The notes beneath the pieces are model-generated. The model ran no database searches. It was given only the letters and a program-made list of their open reading frames with translations, and was not told the origin of the DNA. A DNA stretch of 64,000 nt from Paulinella micropora (taxonomy: Eukaryota > Cercozoa > Imbricatea > Euglyphida): positions 479,894 through 543,893 of the forward strand of contig BJOX01000058.1 in the NCBI GenBank assembly GCA_009731375.1, written 5' to 3'. Made by a program: the position numbers and the translations under genes. Of this stretch, positions 1 to 26,700 are shown piece after piece; the first letter of the stretch is position 1, and every line of letters begins with the position of its first letter.

Positions 1-11
1 CTCTCTCTCTC

Positions 12-53
<42 letters not shown>

Positions 54-131
54 ACCCTCTCTCTCCCACCCTCTCTCTCTTTCTCTCTTTCTCTCTGTCT
101 CTCTGTCTCTCTCTCTCCCTCTTCCTCTCCA
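1..131. repeat. (CT)n microsatellite
   Basis: Almost pure CT dinucleotides with a few CCC interruptions, ending in a pyrimidine run and CCAG that would serve as a splice acceptor for the short island that follows. Confidence 0.9.
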
Positions 132-194
132 GCGAAGATAGACGACCAAGACGCAGGCAGCGGCGACAGTCCCTTACCATTTCCATTCTTCAGG
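132..194 (+). other. Possible short exon between microsatellites
   Basis: A 63-base non-repetitive island sits between a CT tract ending in CAG (acceptor-like) and GTAGTAG (donor-like), the same architecture as the proven exons of the PYROXD1-like gene downstream. Two of three frames are open, but neither translation was recognised. It might be an upstream exon of that gene or of another one. Confidence 0.25.
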
Positions 195-380
195 TAGTAG
201 TTAGTAGTAGTAGTTAGTAGTAATAGTAGTTAGTAGTAGTAGTAGTTAGTAGTAGTAGTAGTTAGTAGTTCTAGTAGTTAGTAGTAGTAGTAGTAGTTTG
301 TAGTAGTAGTAGTTAGTAGTAGCAGTAGTTGGTAGTAGTAGTAGTTAGTAGTAGTAGTAGTTAGTAGTAGTAGTTAGTAG
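195..380. repeat. (TAG)n microsatellite
   Basis: TAG/TAGT repeats with minor variation. No gene seen. Confidence 0.85.
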
Positions 381-419
381 TACTGTACACAACTGCCTGA
401 AAATGTCCTCTTTATCGGT

Positions 420-563
420 CACCTTCACAAAATGTGGCCAAGTTAACGATAAAACTACATATGCGGCGCGCCAAATTTGACGTGTTTTGCGGGCTCGCCA
501 GCCCGGCCCGGCCCGGTCCGCCCGCAAAACACGTCAAATTTGTGGCTATCCGCATAATGTAAG
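420..563. mobile_element. Palindromic MITE-like repeat, copy 1
   Basis: The core is a near-perfect inverted repeat (AAATTTGACGTGTTTTGCGG, then its complement) around a GC-rich loop. A second copy with the same flanks lies at 19647-19775. Two dispersed copies sharing non-palindromic flanks indicate a small non-autonomous element rather than a chance hairpin. No coding capacity. Confidence 0.65.
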
Positions 564-589
564 TTGTCCCTCTACTGCCTCAGTACTGC

Positions 590-1090
590 CCCCATTTCCG
601 ACCTACCTATTTATCTACCTATTTACGTGAATCTCTACCTAACCAGCCCACCAACCAAGCAACCAACTTACCTTCCTACATATCTAAGGAAGTGTAATGT
701 GGGTTCTCTACCTACCAGCCCACTAACCAACCAACCAACCAACCAAGCAACTAACTTACCTTTCTACTCTACCTACCAGCCCACCAACCAACCAACCAAC
801 CAACCAACCAACTTACCTTGCTACCTATCTAGGGCAGTGTAATGTGGGTTCTCTACCTACCAGCCCACTAACCAACAAACCAAGCAACCAACTTACCTTC
901 CTACCAACCAACCAACCAAGCAACCAACTTACCTTCCTATCAACCAACCAACCAAGCAACCAACTTACCTTGCTACCAACCAAGCAACCAACTTACCTTG
1001 CTACCAACCAATCAATCAAGCAACCAACTTACCTTCCTACCAACCAACCAACCAAGCAACCAACTTACCTTGCTACCTATCTAGGGAAGT
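590..1090. repeat. CCAA/CTAC minisatellite
   Basis: Built from CCAAC and CTAC tetramers and pentamers. A longer unit containing AGTGTAATGTGGGTTCTC recurs at about 691, 836 and (variant) 1087. No gene seen. Confidence 0.8.
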
Positions 1091-1137
1091 GTAATGTGGG
1101 TCGATACAGAACAGCAGAACATTTGCGTATGTCACGA

Positions 1138-1140
1138 TAC

Positions 1141-1172
<32 letters not shown>

Positions 1173-1420
1173 CTTCTTCTTCTTCTTCTTCTTCTTCTTC
1201 TTCTCCTCCTCCTCCTCCTCCTTCTCCGTCTTCTTCTCATTCTCCCCCCCCTTCTTCATCAGCCTCTCCTAGCCATAAAACTTCTTCTTCCTCTCCTCCT
1301 CCTTCCTCTCCTCCCCCTTCTCAGCCATCTTCTTCTCCCCATTCGTCTTCTTCTCCTCCTTCTCCTTCCCCTCCTTCTTCCTCGACTCCCCCACCTGCTT
1401 CAACACTACGTCTTCTACAC
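1138..1420. repeat. (TTC)n and pyrimidine-rich tract
   Basis: Pure TTC repeats grade into TCC/TTC-rich sequence. Open frames here only encode poly-Ser or poly-Phe and are not credited. Confidence 0.85.
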
Positions 1421-1439
1421 TATGACCGGTAAAAAGGAA

Positions 1440-1950
<511 letters not shown>

Positions 1951-2133
1951 TGTATATATTGGTGGTTGTTAGCTTATGTCGCACGCCCTAAGCGAATCAG
2001 CCATTTGCATATGTATATATTTAAGCTTACATATATATCATTTATGGTTACCTACCTACCTACATATAGGTTTCTGTTGGCTACCGGCGCGCGCCCAAAG
2101 ATTAACAGCCATTTCATATGAAATAACATACAT

Positions 2134-3405
2134 ATAAAAGGAGTGGTTGGAAAGTTTTGCAACATACATCAACCCTGTCTTTCCCTGAGCTAGGGTTGCA
2201 GCCTGTAGCCCAGGTTATATGCACACCAACAGCACCCACAGATCTATGTCCCTCAACCGCACCTCCCCACTCGCTTTCCCTGGCGAGAGTTTGAAAAAGT
2301 TAGAAAAGTCTCAAAAATTTGGGACTGCAGGATTTTACTTACAATGACTTCCTTCTTCTACGCCTCGAGCAAAGCTATATTGCCGCTGCAGTGTTGGGGT
2401 GCTGCGGTCGTGAGCTTCCACAGGATGCAGCTAGTCAGTCCATTCTCCTCCAGTGTTGATGACAGTGCGCAGTCTTTGTCTCATCCCGGTCGCCATCTTC
2501 TCCACCATCTTCACGTCCACCTCTTGCCAGATCTGGCGCAGTCGGCGCTTCAATGCAGGCATGGTCGATGGGCGGCTGACACTCAGCTCCATATTCATGC
2601 ATGCCCATACGTGTTCGATCGAATTCAGATTGGCAGACTTGGGGTGAACTGGGCTTGGTCCTGAGGATGGTCTTTTGTCTGACAGCTTTTGGAAATTTTC
2701 AAAAAATTTTAAAACTTTGCCAGGGAGAGCGAGTAGAGAGGTATGGTTGCGCGACACACATCTATGGGCGTTGTGCGTGTTGTGCAAAAGCTGCGCTACA
2801 TGTTGCAGCGCTTGCTCAGGGAAAGATAACCTCCGACGGTGGTCCTTTGTACCGATTTAGGACCCTTTCGAACTTTTCTAAATTCTCGCCAGGCAGAGCG
2901 AGTGGGAGGGTATCGTTGCGGGGCACATATCTATGGGTGTTATCCGTGCTGTGCATATTAGCTGCGCTTATGTTGCAGCCCTTGCTCAGGGAAAGATCCT
3001 GAGGGCTGTCGTTTGTCGAAATATCCTGGGATGTTGGGATACATAGATACTTTCACCCTATCTTTCCCTTAGCAAGTGCTATAGCCTATAGAGCTGCTGA
3101 CATGTACAGCAAGTATAACACCCACAGATGTGTGTCCATCAATCACACCTCCCCACTCGCTCTTGCTGGAAAGAATTCAAAGTTGAAAAAGTGTCCAAAA
3201 TCGGGCCTTGTCAGATCCGATTTTTAAGACTTTTCTACTTTTTCAAACTCTAGCTAGGGAAAGCGAGTGGGCAGGTGCGGTTAAGGGACACACATATGTG
3301 GGAGCTGTACTTGCTGTGCATATAACCTGGGCTACAGGCTGCAGCCCTAACTCAGGGAAAGACAGGGTTGATGTATGTTGCAAAACTTTCTAACCACCCC
3401 TTAAA
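2134..3405. mobile_element. Tc1/mariner-like element with long inverted repeats
   Basis: Bases 2134-2330 and 3211-3405 form about 190-bp terminal inverted repeats; both ends read GGNGTGGTTNGAAAGTTTTGC inward. Flanks are TA-rich, as expected for TA-target insertion. Additional diverged copies of the same repeat motif lie inside, near 2710-2830, 2880-3000 and 3040-3200, in both orientations. The interior holds the C-terminal part of a Tc1/mariner transposase on the minus strand. The element is probably a deleted, non-autonomous copy. Confidence 0.75.
2431..2660 (-). pseudogene. Tc1/mariner transposase, C-terminal fragment
   Basis: The minus-strand translation contains SANLNSIEHVWACMNMEL, a decayed form of the (S)PDLNPIE-W signature that carries the third catalytic acidic residue of Tc1/mariner transposases. 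It is followed by the typical tail in which an arginine-rich helix precedes RLRTVINTGGEWT. The N-terminal DNA-binding domain and the first two catalytic residues are not present, so this is a fragment. It lies inside the element bounded by the 190-bp inverted repeats, which supports the assignment. Confidence 0.8.
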
Positions 3406-3433
3406 ACTTATTATATTATTTTAAAACTTATTG

Positions 3434-3485
<52 letters not shown>

Positions 3486-3583
3486 TTTCTGCTGGCTACT
3501 GGCGCACGCCCCAAACGAATCATCCGTTCGCATATGTATATATTTAAGCTTACATATACATCAAATTACATGAAGTAGATGGC

Positions 3584-3646
<63 letters not shown>

Positions 3647-3679
3647 TGCATACATACATACATATATATATATATATGC

Positions 3680-3713
<34 letters not shown>

Positions 3714-3783
3714 GTTGCTGCTGGCTACAGGCGCACGCCCTAAGCGAATAAGCCCTTCGTCTCGTGTATTAGCTATTCGATAT

Positions 3784-3829
<46 letters not shown>

Positions 3830-3890
3830 GTGTGTGTGTGTATACATGTATATGTACATATATATATATATGTATATATATATACATGCA

Positions 3891-3950
<60 letters not shown>

Positions 3951-4019
3951 TTGCTGCTGGCTACAGGCGCTCGCCCTAAGCGAATAAACCCTTCGTCTCG
4001 TGTATTAGCTATTCGATAT

Positions 4020-4058
<39 letters not shown>

Positions 4059-4224
4059 ATACATATATACATATATATATATATTATATATATATATGTA
4101 TATATATACATATATACATTTGTATATATATATATACATATCTATATATATATATATGTATATATATATACATATATATATACATATATATATATATGTA
4201 TGTATATATACATATATATATACA

Positions 4225-4267
<43 letters not shown>

Positions 4268-4329
4268 TTGCTGCTGGCTACAGGCGCACGCCCTAAGCGA
4301 ATAAGCCCTACGTCTCGTGTATTAGCTAT

Positions 4330-4447
<118 letters not shown>

Positions 4448-4514
4448 GGTTGCTTCCGGCTACAGGCACACGCCCTAAGCGAATAAGATCTTCGTCTCGA
4501 GTATTAGCTATTCG

Positions 4515-4550
<36 letters not shown>

Positions 4551-4580
4551 GTATATATATGTATATACATACATACATAC

Positions 4581-4615
<35 letters not shown>

Positions 4616-4779
4616 GGTTGCTACTGGCTGCAGGTGCACGCCCTAAGCGAATAAGCCCTTCGTCTCGTGTATTAGCTCATCGATTTATAGGTTGCTACTG
4701 GCTACAGGCGCACGCCCTAAGCGAATCAGTCCTTCGTTTCGTGTATTAGCTATTCGAGATGACTGGACAGTCCAACAAC

Positions 4780-4911
4780 TTGCAACCAGTTTGAAGACCG
4801 CACGCCGTGTCCTCCTCACTGGCAACGGTGATTACTAATTTGTTCGCATTATTGGTATTAGTAATATTATTATTGTTGTTGTTATTGTTGTTGTTATTGT
4901 TGTTGCTGTTG

Positions 4912-4963
<52 letters not shown>

Positions 4964-5060
4964 CATTATTCAGCCCAAGGGCCTTACGGCGTTAAACTGT
5001 GATGCCAACTCAAAACCATTTGGTGGATGATGCTGGGGAGGAGGGAGGGGGAGGTGGTGG
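4780..5060. repeat. Left arm of a composite inverted repeat
   Basis: Segments here (CGTCCTCCTCACTGGCAACG at about 4806 and GGGCCTTACGGCGTTAAACT at about 4979) recur as reverse complements at 6940-7215, separated from each other by ATT microsatellite in the left arm. About 2 kb of ATT-rich repeats and SINE-like sequence lies between the arms. Open frames are low-complexity artefacts. Confidence 0.65.
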
Positions 5061-5157
5061 ATGATGCTGGGGAGGAGGGAGGGGGAGGTGGTGGATGATG
5101 CTGGGGAGGAGGGAGGGGGAGGGGAGTGCGGGAAACGCACTGCAAACCATCCTTTCA

Positions 5158-5167
5158 NNNNNNNNNN
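5158..5167. other. Assembly gap (10 N)
   Basis: Ten N at the edge of an ATA/ACA microsatellite. Confidence 0.99.
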
Positions 5168-5409
5168 TCTAATAACAATAATAATAACAATAACAATAAC
5201 AACAATAATAACAATAATAATAACAATAATAATAATAATAGTGTATCTCCTGCCAATTGCTGAGCCAAAAGGCCATGTGCATCCAGTCCTCCATTCCATA
5301 AGGAAAGTCTCCACACCAATCGGTGGAATAAAGGAAGTGACGGCATAGAACATTACTCTAGGAGCTTTATACCAATCAGCCCATGGAAAGGGACCGATGG
5401 CCTATGTAC

Positions 5410-5414
5410 TCCCA

Positions 5415-5495
<81 letters not shown>

Positions 5496-5556
5496 AATAA
5501 TAATGATAATAATGATAATAATGATAATAATGATAATAATAATAATAATAGTAATA

Positions 5557-5593
<37 letters not shown>

Positions 5594-5649
5594 TGATGAT
5601 GATAATAATAACAGTAATAATAACAATAATCATACTAACAACAACAACA

Positions 5650-5709
<60 letters not shown>

Positions 5710-5775
5710 GTAATAATACTATATCTGAGGCGTACTGATGCAGCTAATGGCATATCCTCAACGGACATAAGCCTA
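5410..5775. repeat. (ATA)n microsatellite
   Basis: Near-pure AAT trinucleotides, ending in a non-repetitive island (about 5715-5775) that recurs at 6600-6656 and begins the longer direct repeat there. Confidence 0.9.
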
Positions 5776-6060
5776 NNNNNNNNNNNNNNNNNNNNNNNNN
5801 NNNNNNNNNNNNNNNNNNNNNNNNNNNNNNNNNNNNNNNNNNNNNNNNNNNNNNNNNNNNNNNNNNNNNNNNNNNNNNNNNNNNNNNNNNNNNNNNNNNN
5901 NNNNNNNNNNNNNNNNNNNNNNNNNNNNNNNNNNNNNNNNNNNNNNNNNNNNNNNNNNNNNNNNNNNNNNNNNNNNNNNNNNNNNNNNNNNNNNNNNNNN
6001 NNNNNNNNNNNNNNNNNNNNNNNNNNNNNNNNNNNNNNNNNNNNNNNNNNNNNNNNNNNN
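5776..6060. other. Assembly gap (285 N)
   Basis: N run inside the ATT/AAT array. Confidence 0.99.
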
Positions 6061-6096
<36 letters not shown>

Positions 6097-6120
6097 TGAT
6101 AATAACAATAACAATAATAA

Positions 6121-6356
6121 TAATAGTGCTTCTCTGTCAATGGCTGATGCAAATCTGCACATGCGCCTCCATCGTCTCACCCGTGAGGGGAGTACGAAGA
6201 ATTGACGATAGGCTCTAATGACACCCCCGCACGGGCAGTTCCAACACTTCCAGACGGACCGGTATGTTCAATGAAAATACTGGTGGCACCGACGGGAATC
6301 GAACTGGCGACAGGGCCCAGATGGTAGAACTTGCAAGTTGGGCTATCACGGTGTCC

Positions 6357-6358
<2 letters not shown>
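6121..6358 (-). mobile_element. tRNA-related SINE-like repeat, copy 1
   Basis: A roughly 240-bp block recurs at 7305-7534 (that copy is truncated at the tRNA-like end). Its right end on the minus strand is tRNA-like: it contains a pol III B-box-like GTTCGATTC and ends in the complement of GGTGCCACCA. Both copies abut AAT microsatellite, as expected for a SINE tail. The rest of the block is unrecognised. Confidence 0.55.
6281..6356 (-). other. tRNA-like segment (76 nt including CCA)
   Basis: On the minus strand, 76 nt start with GGACACCG and end with CGGTGCCACCA. The T loop TTCGATT falls exactly at tRNA positions 54-60. The acceptor ends pair if one inserted base is allowed (GGCACCG with CGGTGCC). 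The T stem is mismatched and the anticodon loop lacks U33, so it is not a functional tRNA gene. It is best read as the head of a tRNA-derived SINE. Confidence 0.5.
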
Positions 6359-6359
<1 letters not shown>

Positions 6360-6443
<84 letters not shown>

Positions 6444-6546
6444 TAATAATAATAATAATAATAATAGGAATAATAATAATAATAGGAATAATAATAATAA
6501 TAGTAATAATAGTAATAATAATAATAACAATAATAATAATAATAAC

Positions 6547-6600
<54 letters not shown>
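6360..6600. repeat. (ATA)n microsatellite
   Basis: Near-pure AAT repeat between the SINE-like head and the next direct repeat. Confidence 0.9.
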
Positions 6601-6603
<3 letters not shown>

Positions 6604-6930
6604 ATATCTGAGGCGTACTGATGCAGCTAATGGCATATCCTCAACGGACATAAGCCTCCAATACCCTTGTTCGAGGTCCTCCACCCCCCCGTGTCAGTCT
6701 CTCGCCTGATGATCGGGGCCACCGATGGAGCTCCTGAGGGCAAGACTGCACTAAGCCGAGGTTATTCCGCAGTCCCAGCAACCTCTTGCAAGACGTCACC
6801 GAATGTGCAAGTGCATACACCAAGCGCGGTTGCTAGAGCTGCCTCGAAACCCCACCCATAACAATCTGGTGTCTGCTGGGTCCTGGGCTATCAACCAGCA
6901 TATGCGGAGTTTAAGATCTTTTACGCGCGC
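6600..6930. repeat. Direct repeat, copy 1
   Basis: A block of about 330 bp, from 'GGCGTACTGATGCAGCTAAT' onward, recurs with substitutions at 7570-7890. A partial copy of its start precedes the gap at 5776. The frames are broken and no product was recognised. Confidence 0.7.
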
Positions 6931-6934
6931 AACG

Positions 6935-7084
6935 ACCCTCCTCCCCAGCATCTACCACCAAAGGGTTATGAGTTGGCGTCACAGTTTAACGCCTTGAGGC
7001 CATTGGGCTGGAACTCTGTTTAGCAAGTGTGACTAGGTTTTTTCATCGGGATTTCCCTCAAATATGTCACAGTCAACACTCCAA

Positions 7085-7146
<62 letters not shown>

Positions 7147-7215
7147 TATACTGATAACCATTAGTAATCACCGTTGCCAGTGAGGAGGACGCGGCATGCA
7201 GACTGCAAACTTGTT
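6935..7215. repeat. Right arm of composite inverted repeat
   Basis: This is the reverse complement of islands in the left arm near 4780-5060, again split by AAT microsatellite. Confidence 0.65.
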
Positions 7216-7242
7216 ACTACTAATAATAATATAACAATAATC

Positions 7243-7299
<57 letters not shown>

Positions 7300-7304
7300 G
7301 TAAT

Positions 7305-7534
7305 AGTGCTTCTCTGTCAATGGCTGATGCATTTCTGCACATGCGCCTCCATCGTCTCACCCGTGAGGGGAGTACGAAGAATTGACGATAAGCTCTAATG
7401 ACACTCCCGCAAGGGCAGTTCCAACACTTCCAGACGGGCCGGTATGTTCAATGAAAATACTGGTCCAGAAATAGACCGGTATGTTCAATGAAAATACTGG
7501 TGGCACCGACGGGAATCGAACTGGCGACAGGGCC
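7305..7534 (-). mobile_element. SINE-like repeat, copy 2 (truncated)
   Basis: This copy matches 6121-6320. A short internal duplication (GGTATGTTCAATGAAAATAC twice) is present, and the tRNA-like part is cut after the B-box half and replaced by AAT repeat. Confidence 0.55.
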
Positions 7535-7569
7535 ATAATAATAGTAATAATAATAGTAATAATAATATA

Positions 7570-7890
7570 CTTCCTCTAAGGCGTACTGATGCAGCTGATG
7601 GCACGATCCGTGTCCGGACGGGCCTCCATGCCCTTGTTCGAGGTGCTCCATCCCCACCTAGTCAGTCTCTCGACTGGTAATAGGGGCCACCGATTGAGCT
7701 CCTGAGGGCAAGACTACACTAAGCGGAGTTTATTCCGCAGTCCCAGTAACCTCCTGCAAAACGTTGCCGAATGTGCAAGTGCGTACACCAAGCATGGTTG
7801 CTAGAACTACCTCAAAACCCCACCCATAACAATTTGGTATCCACTGGGTTCCCGGGCTATCAAACCGGCATAGCGGAGTTTAAGATCTTC
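7570..7890. repeat. Direct repeat, copy 2
   Basis: A diverged second copy of the block at 6600-6930. Confidence 0.7.
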
Positions 7891-7899
7891 GACAGGCGC

Positions 7900-8960
7900 C
7901 CAACGGATGCTCCAAGGCTCTAAGAGTTGTGGCAGAAGGGTTTATGCTGGTTACCTTCGGCAATCGAACGTACCCTGTCGACTCGGAAAGGAGGGCGCCC
8001 GGGGAACCCTCCTCTTGGAAACCTAGCCCCGCAATTGTACATACCCGAACCGGCTTTGCCGGCGCCAAAATGAATGGCTAAGAATGCTCCAATGCTCTAA
8101 GAGTTGTGCCAGAAGGGTTGACAGGCTGATTTTTGAGTTTTCACAACCTCGGAATGTGCTCTAGGTAGTGAACTACTTGAAAAAGAATGTTATGAAGATT
8201 TTGGCGAAGTATTGCCAAAAGAAAAGGCTGAGAATGCTCCAAGGCTCTAAGAGTTGTACCAGAGGGGCATAGAGGCTGATTCTTTGTGTTTTCGCAAGCT
8301 TGTCACGGGTATATAAGTGAAATTATGAAATTCGAATGTAATGACAAAGTAGTGCCAAAATGAATGTCTGAGATTGCTCCAAGGCTCCAAAAGTTATGGT
8401 GGTGAGAATGAGGAAAAGCGACGTCGGGAAGGGGATTGGGGGGGGTGATGGTGGTNNNNNNNNNNNNNNNNNNNNNNNNNNNNNNNNNNNNNNNNNNNNN
8501 NNNNNNNNNNNNNNNNNNNNNNNNNNNNNNNNNNNNNNNNNNNNNNNNNNNNNNNNNNNNNNNNNNNNNGGGGTTCCCGGGGGGGGGCCCCCCGGGCCCC
8601 CCCCCCCCCCAACCCCCCCTCCTTGGCACAGTCGACAGGGTACGTTGAATGGCTGGAGGTAACCGGCGTAAACCCTTCTGGCACAACTCTTAGAGCCTTG
8701 GAGCATTCTCAGTCATTCATTTTGGTGCCGGCTAATTCGCATGATGTATGTACAATTGCAGGGCTGGGGTTCCGGGGGGAGGGCCTTAGGACCCCCCCCC
8801 CCCTTCCCCGTCGGCAGGGTACGTTCAATTGCCGGAAATACCGGCAAGTACTCCCAAAAAACAAGGAATTTTGGCATTCAGGACATTCCCCTAACGCAAA
8901 TATTCGTGTGAATTCCACAAAAAGTATATCAGCATCAGCATCGAGTCTGGGGCCAGCTAC
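7900..8960. repeat. Nested repeat family with CCAAGGCTCTAAGAG motif
   Basis: The motif GCTCCAAGGCTCTAAGAGTT and its flanks recur at about 7909, 8086, 8236 and 8376, and inverted at 8680-8710. Sequence around 7930-8060 is the approximate reverse complement of 8630-8770, so the block is an inverted structure around a 114-N gap (8456-8569). G/C homopolymers adjoin the gap. No gene recognised. Confidence 0.6.
8456..8569. other. Assembly gap (114 N)
   Basis: N run flanked by poly-G/poly-C sequence. Confidence 0.99.
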
Positions 8961-9051
8961 CCTGCAAATATGAGCTCCCAACTCCTCCTGGTTCCCACAA
9001 ACCATGATTTATGGGGACAGAGTGCGGAAATCCCGGGGGGGGGGGGGGGGC

Positions 9052-9061
9052 NNNNNNNNNN
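9052..9061. other. Assembly gap (10 N)
   Basis: Ten N directly after a G homopolymer. Confidence 0.99.
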
Positions 9062-9172
9062 CCCAAATCCCCCACCCCCTACTCCCAACACCTTTCAGGG
9101 ATTATTATTATTATCATTATCATCACCTCCGCACCACCACCATTTCCAATTATCATTATTAATCTCATCTAG

Positions 9173-24295
<15,123 letters not shown>

Positions 24296-24301
24296 AAGAC
24301 C

Positions 24302-24390
<89 letters not shown>

Positions 24391-24464
24391 TACACACACA
24401 CACACACACTCACTCTCCTAATCCTGTTAGTATGGACTTTCAAGTCCTATTATATTTACACTAA

Positions 24465-24515
<51 letters not shown>

Positions 24516-24800
24516 TCACTCTCCTTATTAGTATGGACTTTCAAGTCCTACTATATTTATACTAAAATCGATGAGATATTTATACTCAAATCAGACAGAC
24601 TAATACATGTTGGGGAGCCCCTGTTGCTAACAAAACAAACTGTCCTATTACTATTACACTAAAATCTGTCAAAAGTTATTCTCAAATCCGATAGACTATG
24701 GAGAAGACCTCCTGTGACCCGACGGGGAGCTAGAAGGCTATTTCGACTTGGAAAAAAAAAAAAAAAAAACACGAGGAAAAGGATTCGATAATAAAAGAGT
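24296..24800 (+). repeat. 3' region with a degenerate second terminal exon
   Basis: CT/CA repeats flank two copies of TAGTATGGACTTTCAAGTCC. A second copy of the terminal exon, GATAGACTATGGAGAAGAC..., lies at about 24688-24752 and carries an early TGA. AATAAAAG at about 24790 could be a polyadenylation signal. Confidence 0.75.
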
Positions 24801-24839
24801 GATGGCGTAGAAAAACAGCCTGTCCTTTGGTGAGTGCAG

Positions 24840-26147
24840 GGGTGTAGCTACCTATCTATCTGTGAGAGTCTGTCTGTCTATCTATCTATCTATCTATCTA
24901 TCTACCTATCTATCTATCTCTATATCTATATCTATCTATCTATCTATCTATCTATTTCTATATCTATCTATATCTATCTATCTATCTATCTATCTACTCT
25001 ACTCCTCTCTACTCTACTCTACTCTACTCTACTCTACTCTACTCTACTCTACTCTACTCTACTCTACTCTTCTCTACTCTACTCTACTCTACTCTACTCT
25101 TCTCTACTCTACTCTACTCTACTCTACTTTACTCTTCTCTCTTCTCCTCTCCTCTCCTCTCCTCTACTCTACTCTCTACTCTACTCTCTACTACTCTTAC
25201 TCTTACTCTTACTCTTACTCTTACTCTTACTCTTACTCTTACTCTTACTCTTACTCTTACTCATACTCTTACTCTTACTCATACTCATACTCTTACTCTT
25301 ACTCTTACTCTTACTCGTATACTCATACTCATACTCATACTCATACTCATACTCATACTCATACTCATATACTCATACTCATATACTCATATACTCATAT
25401 ACTCATACTCATACTCATACTCATACTCATACTCATACTCATACTCATACTTATACTCATACTCATACTCATACTCATACTCATATACTCATATACTCAT
25501 ACTCATACTCATACTCATACTCATACTCATACTCATACTCATACTCATATACTCATACTCATACTCATACTCATATTCTCATACTCATACTCATACTCAT
25601 ACTCATACTCATACTCATACTCATACTCATACTCAATATATATACTCATATACTCATATACTCATATACTCATATACTCATATACTCATCATATACTCAT
25701 ATACTCACATACTCATACTCATACTCATACTCATACTCATGCTCATACTTACTCATACTCATACTTATATTCATACTCATATACTCATATACTCATATAC
25801 TCATATACTCATATACTCATGTACTCATATACTCATATACTCATATACTCATATACTCATATACTCATATACTCATATACTCATACTCATACTCATACTC
25901 ATACTCATACTCATACTCATACGTATATGAGTATATGAGTATGAGTGTATGAGTGTATGAGTGTATGAGTCATACCCATACTCATACTCATACTCATACT
26001 CATACATACATACATACATACATATATGCATGCATACATACATGCATGCATATACATGCATATACATACATATACATACATACATACATGCATACATACA
26101 TACATACATGCATACAGACAGACAGACATACATACAGACATACAGAC

Positions 26148-26179
<32 letters not shown>

Positions 26180-26205
26180 GTCTATCTATCTATTTATCTA
26201 CCTAC

Positions 26206-26236
<31 letters not shown>

Positions 26237-26250
26237 CCTATCTATTTAGT
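24840..26250. repeat. TATC, ACTCT, ACTCAT and ACAT arrays
   Basis: About 1.4 kb of microsatellites of changing unit length. No gene. Confidence 0.92.
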
Positions 26251-26456
26251 ATCTCCCACAGCCAGGTATGCCGATGCAGGCTCCGGAGCGAGCGAAGCGA
26301 GCGAACGGAGCATGCAGCGGCCCGTCTATGTATCCATCCATCCATCCATTCTATCCATTCCATCCATTCCATCCATTCTATCTATCTATCTATATATCTT
26401 TCTTTCTTTCCTTTTCTTTATTTTCTTCTTTTCTTTCATTCTTTTCTTTTTTTTCT

Positions 26457-26487
<31 letters not shown>

Positions 26488-26700
26488 TCTCTCTCTTCTC
26501 TGTCTCTCTCTCTCTATATATATTTTTTTTTACGTTTCCTTTTGTTTTCCACCGCTTTTGTATCTCTTTGATACCTCTTCCACTTTCCATTCTATGTCTT
26601 CTGCGGTTCTGCTTCCCACTCAGGTTCTACTACTATCAAGTGATATTGTACTATTTTATTAAAACTGTGTTTGCGTAAATAAAGTAAAAATATTAATATC
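26251..26700. other. Short unique island and pyrimidine-rich region
   Basis: A GC-rich island after CCCACAG (about 26260-26325) could be an exon but no product was recognised. TTTC/TC tracts and an AATAAAG-like signal near 26680 follow. Confidence 0.35.

Noticed and set aside
1-131. Telomeric or centromeric origin of the simple repeats
   Set aside because: No TTAGGG/TTTAGGG-type units. The repeats are many different short motifs mixed with genes and transposons.
6281-6356. Functional tRNA gene
   Set aside because: T stem mismatches, no U33 and no clear anticodon stem. The segment is part of a larger dispersed repeat.
5383-6710. Poly-Ile/poly-Asn/poly-Leu proteins
   Set aside because: These are (AAT)n read in three frames, partly through N runs.
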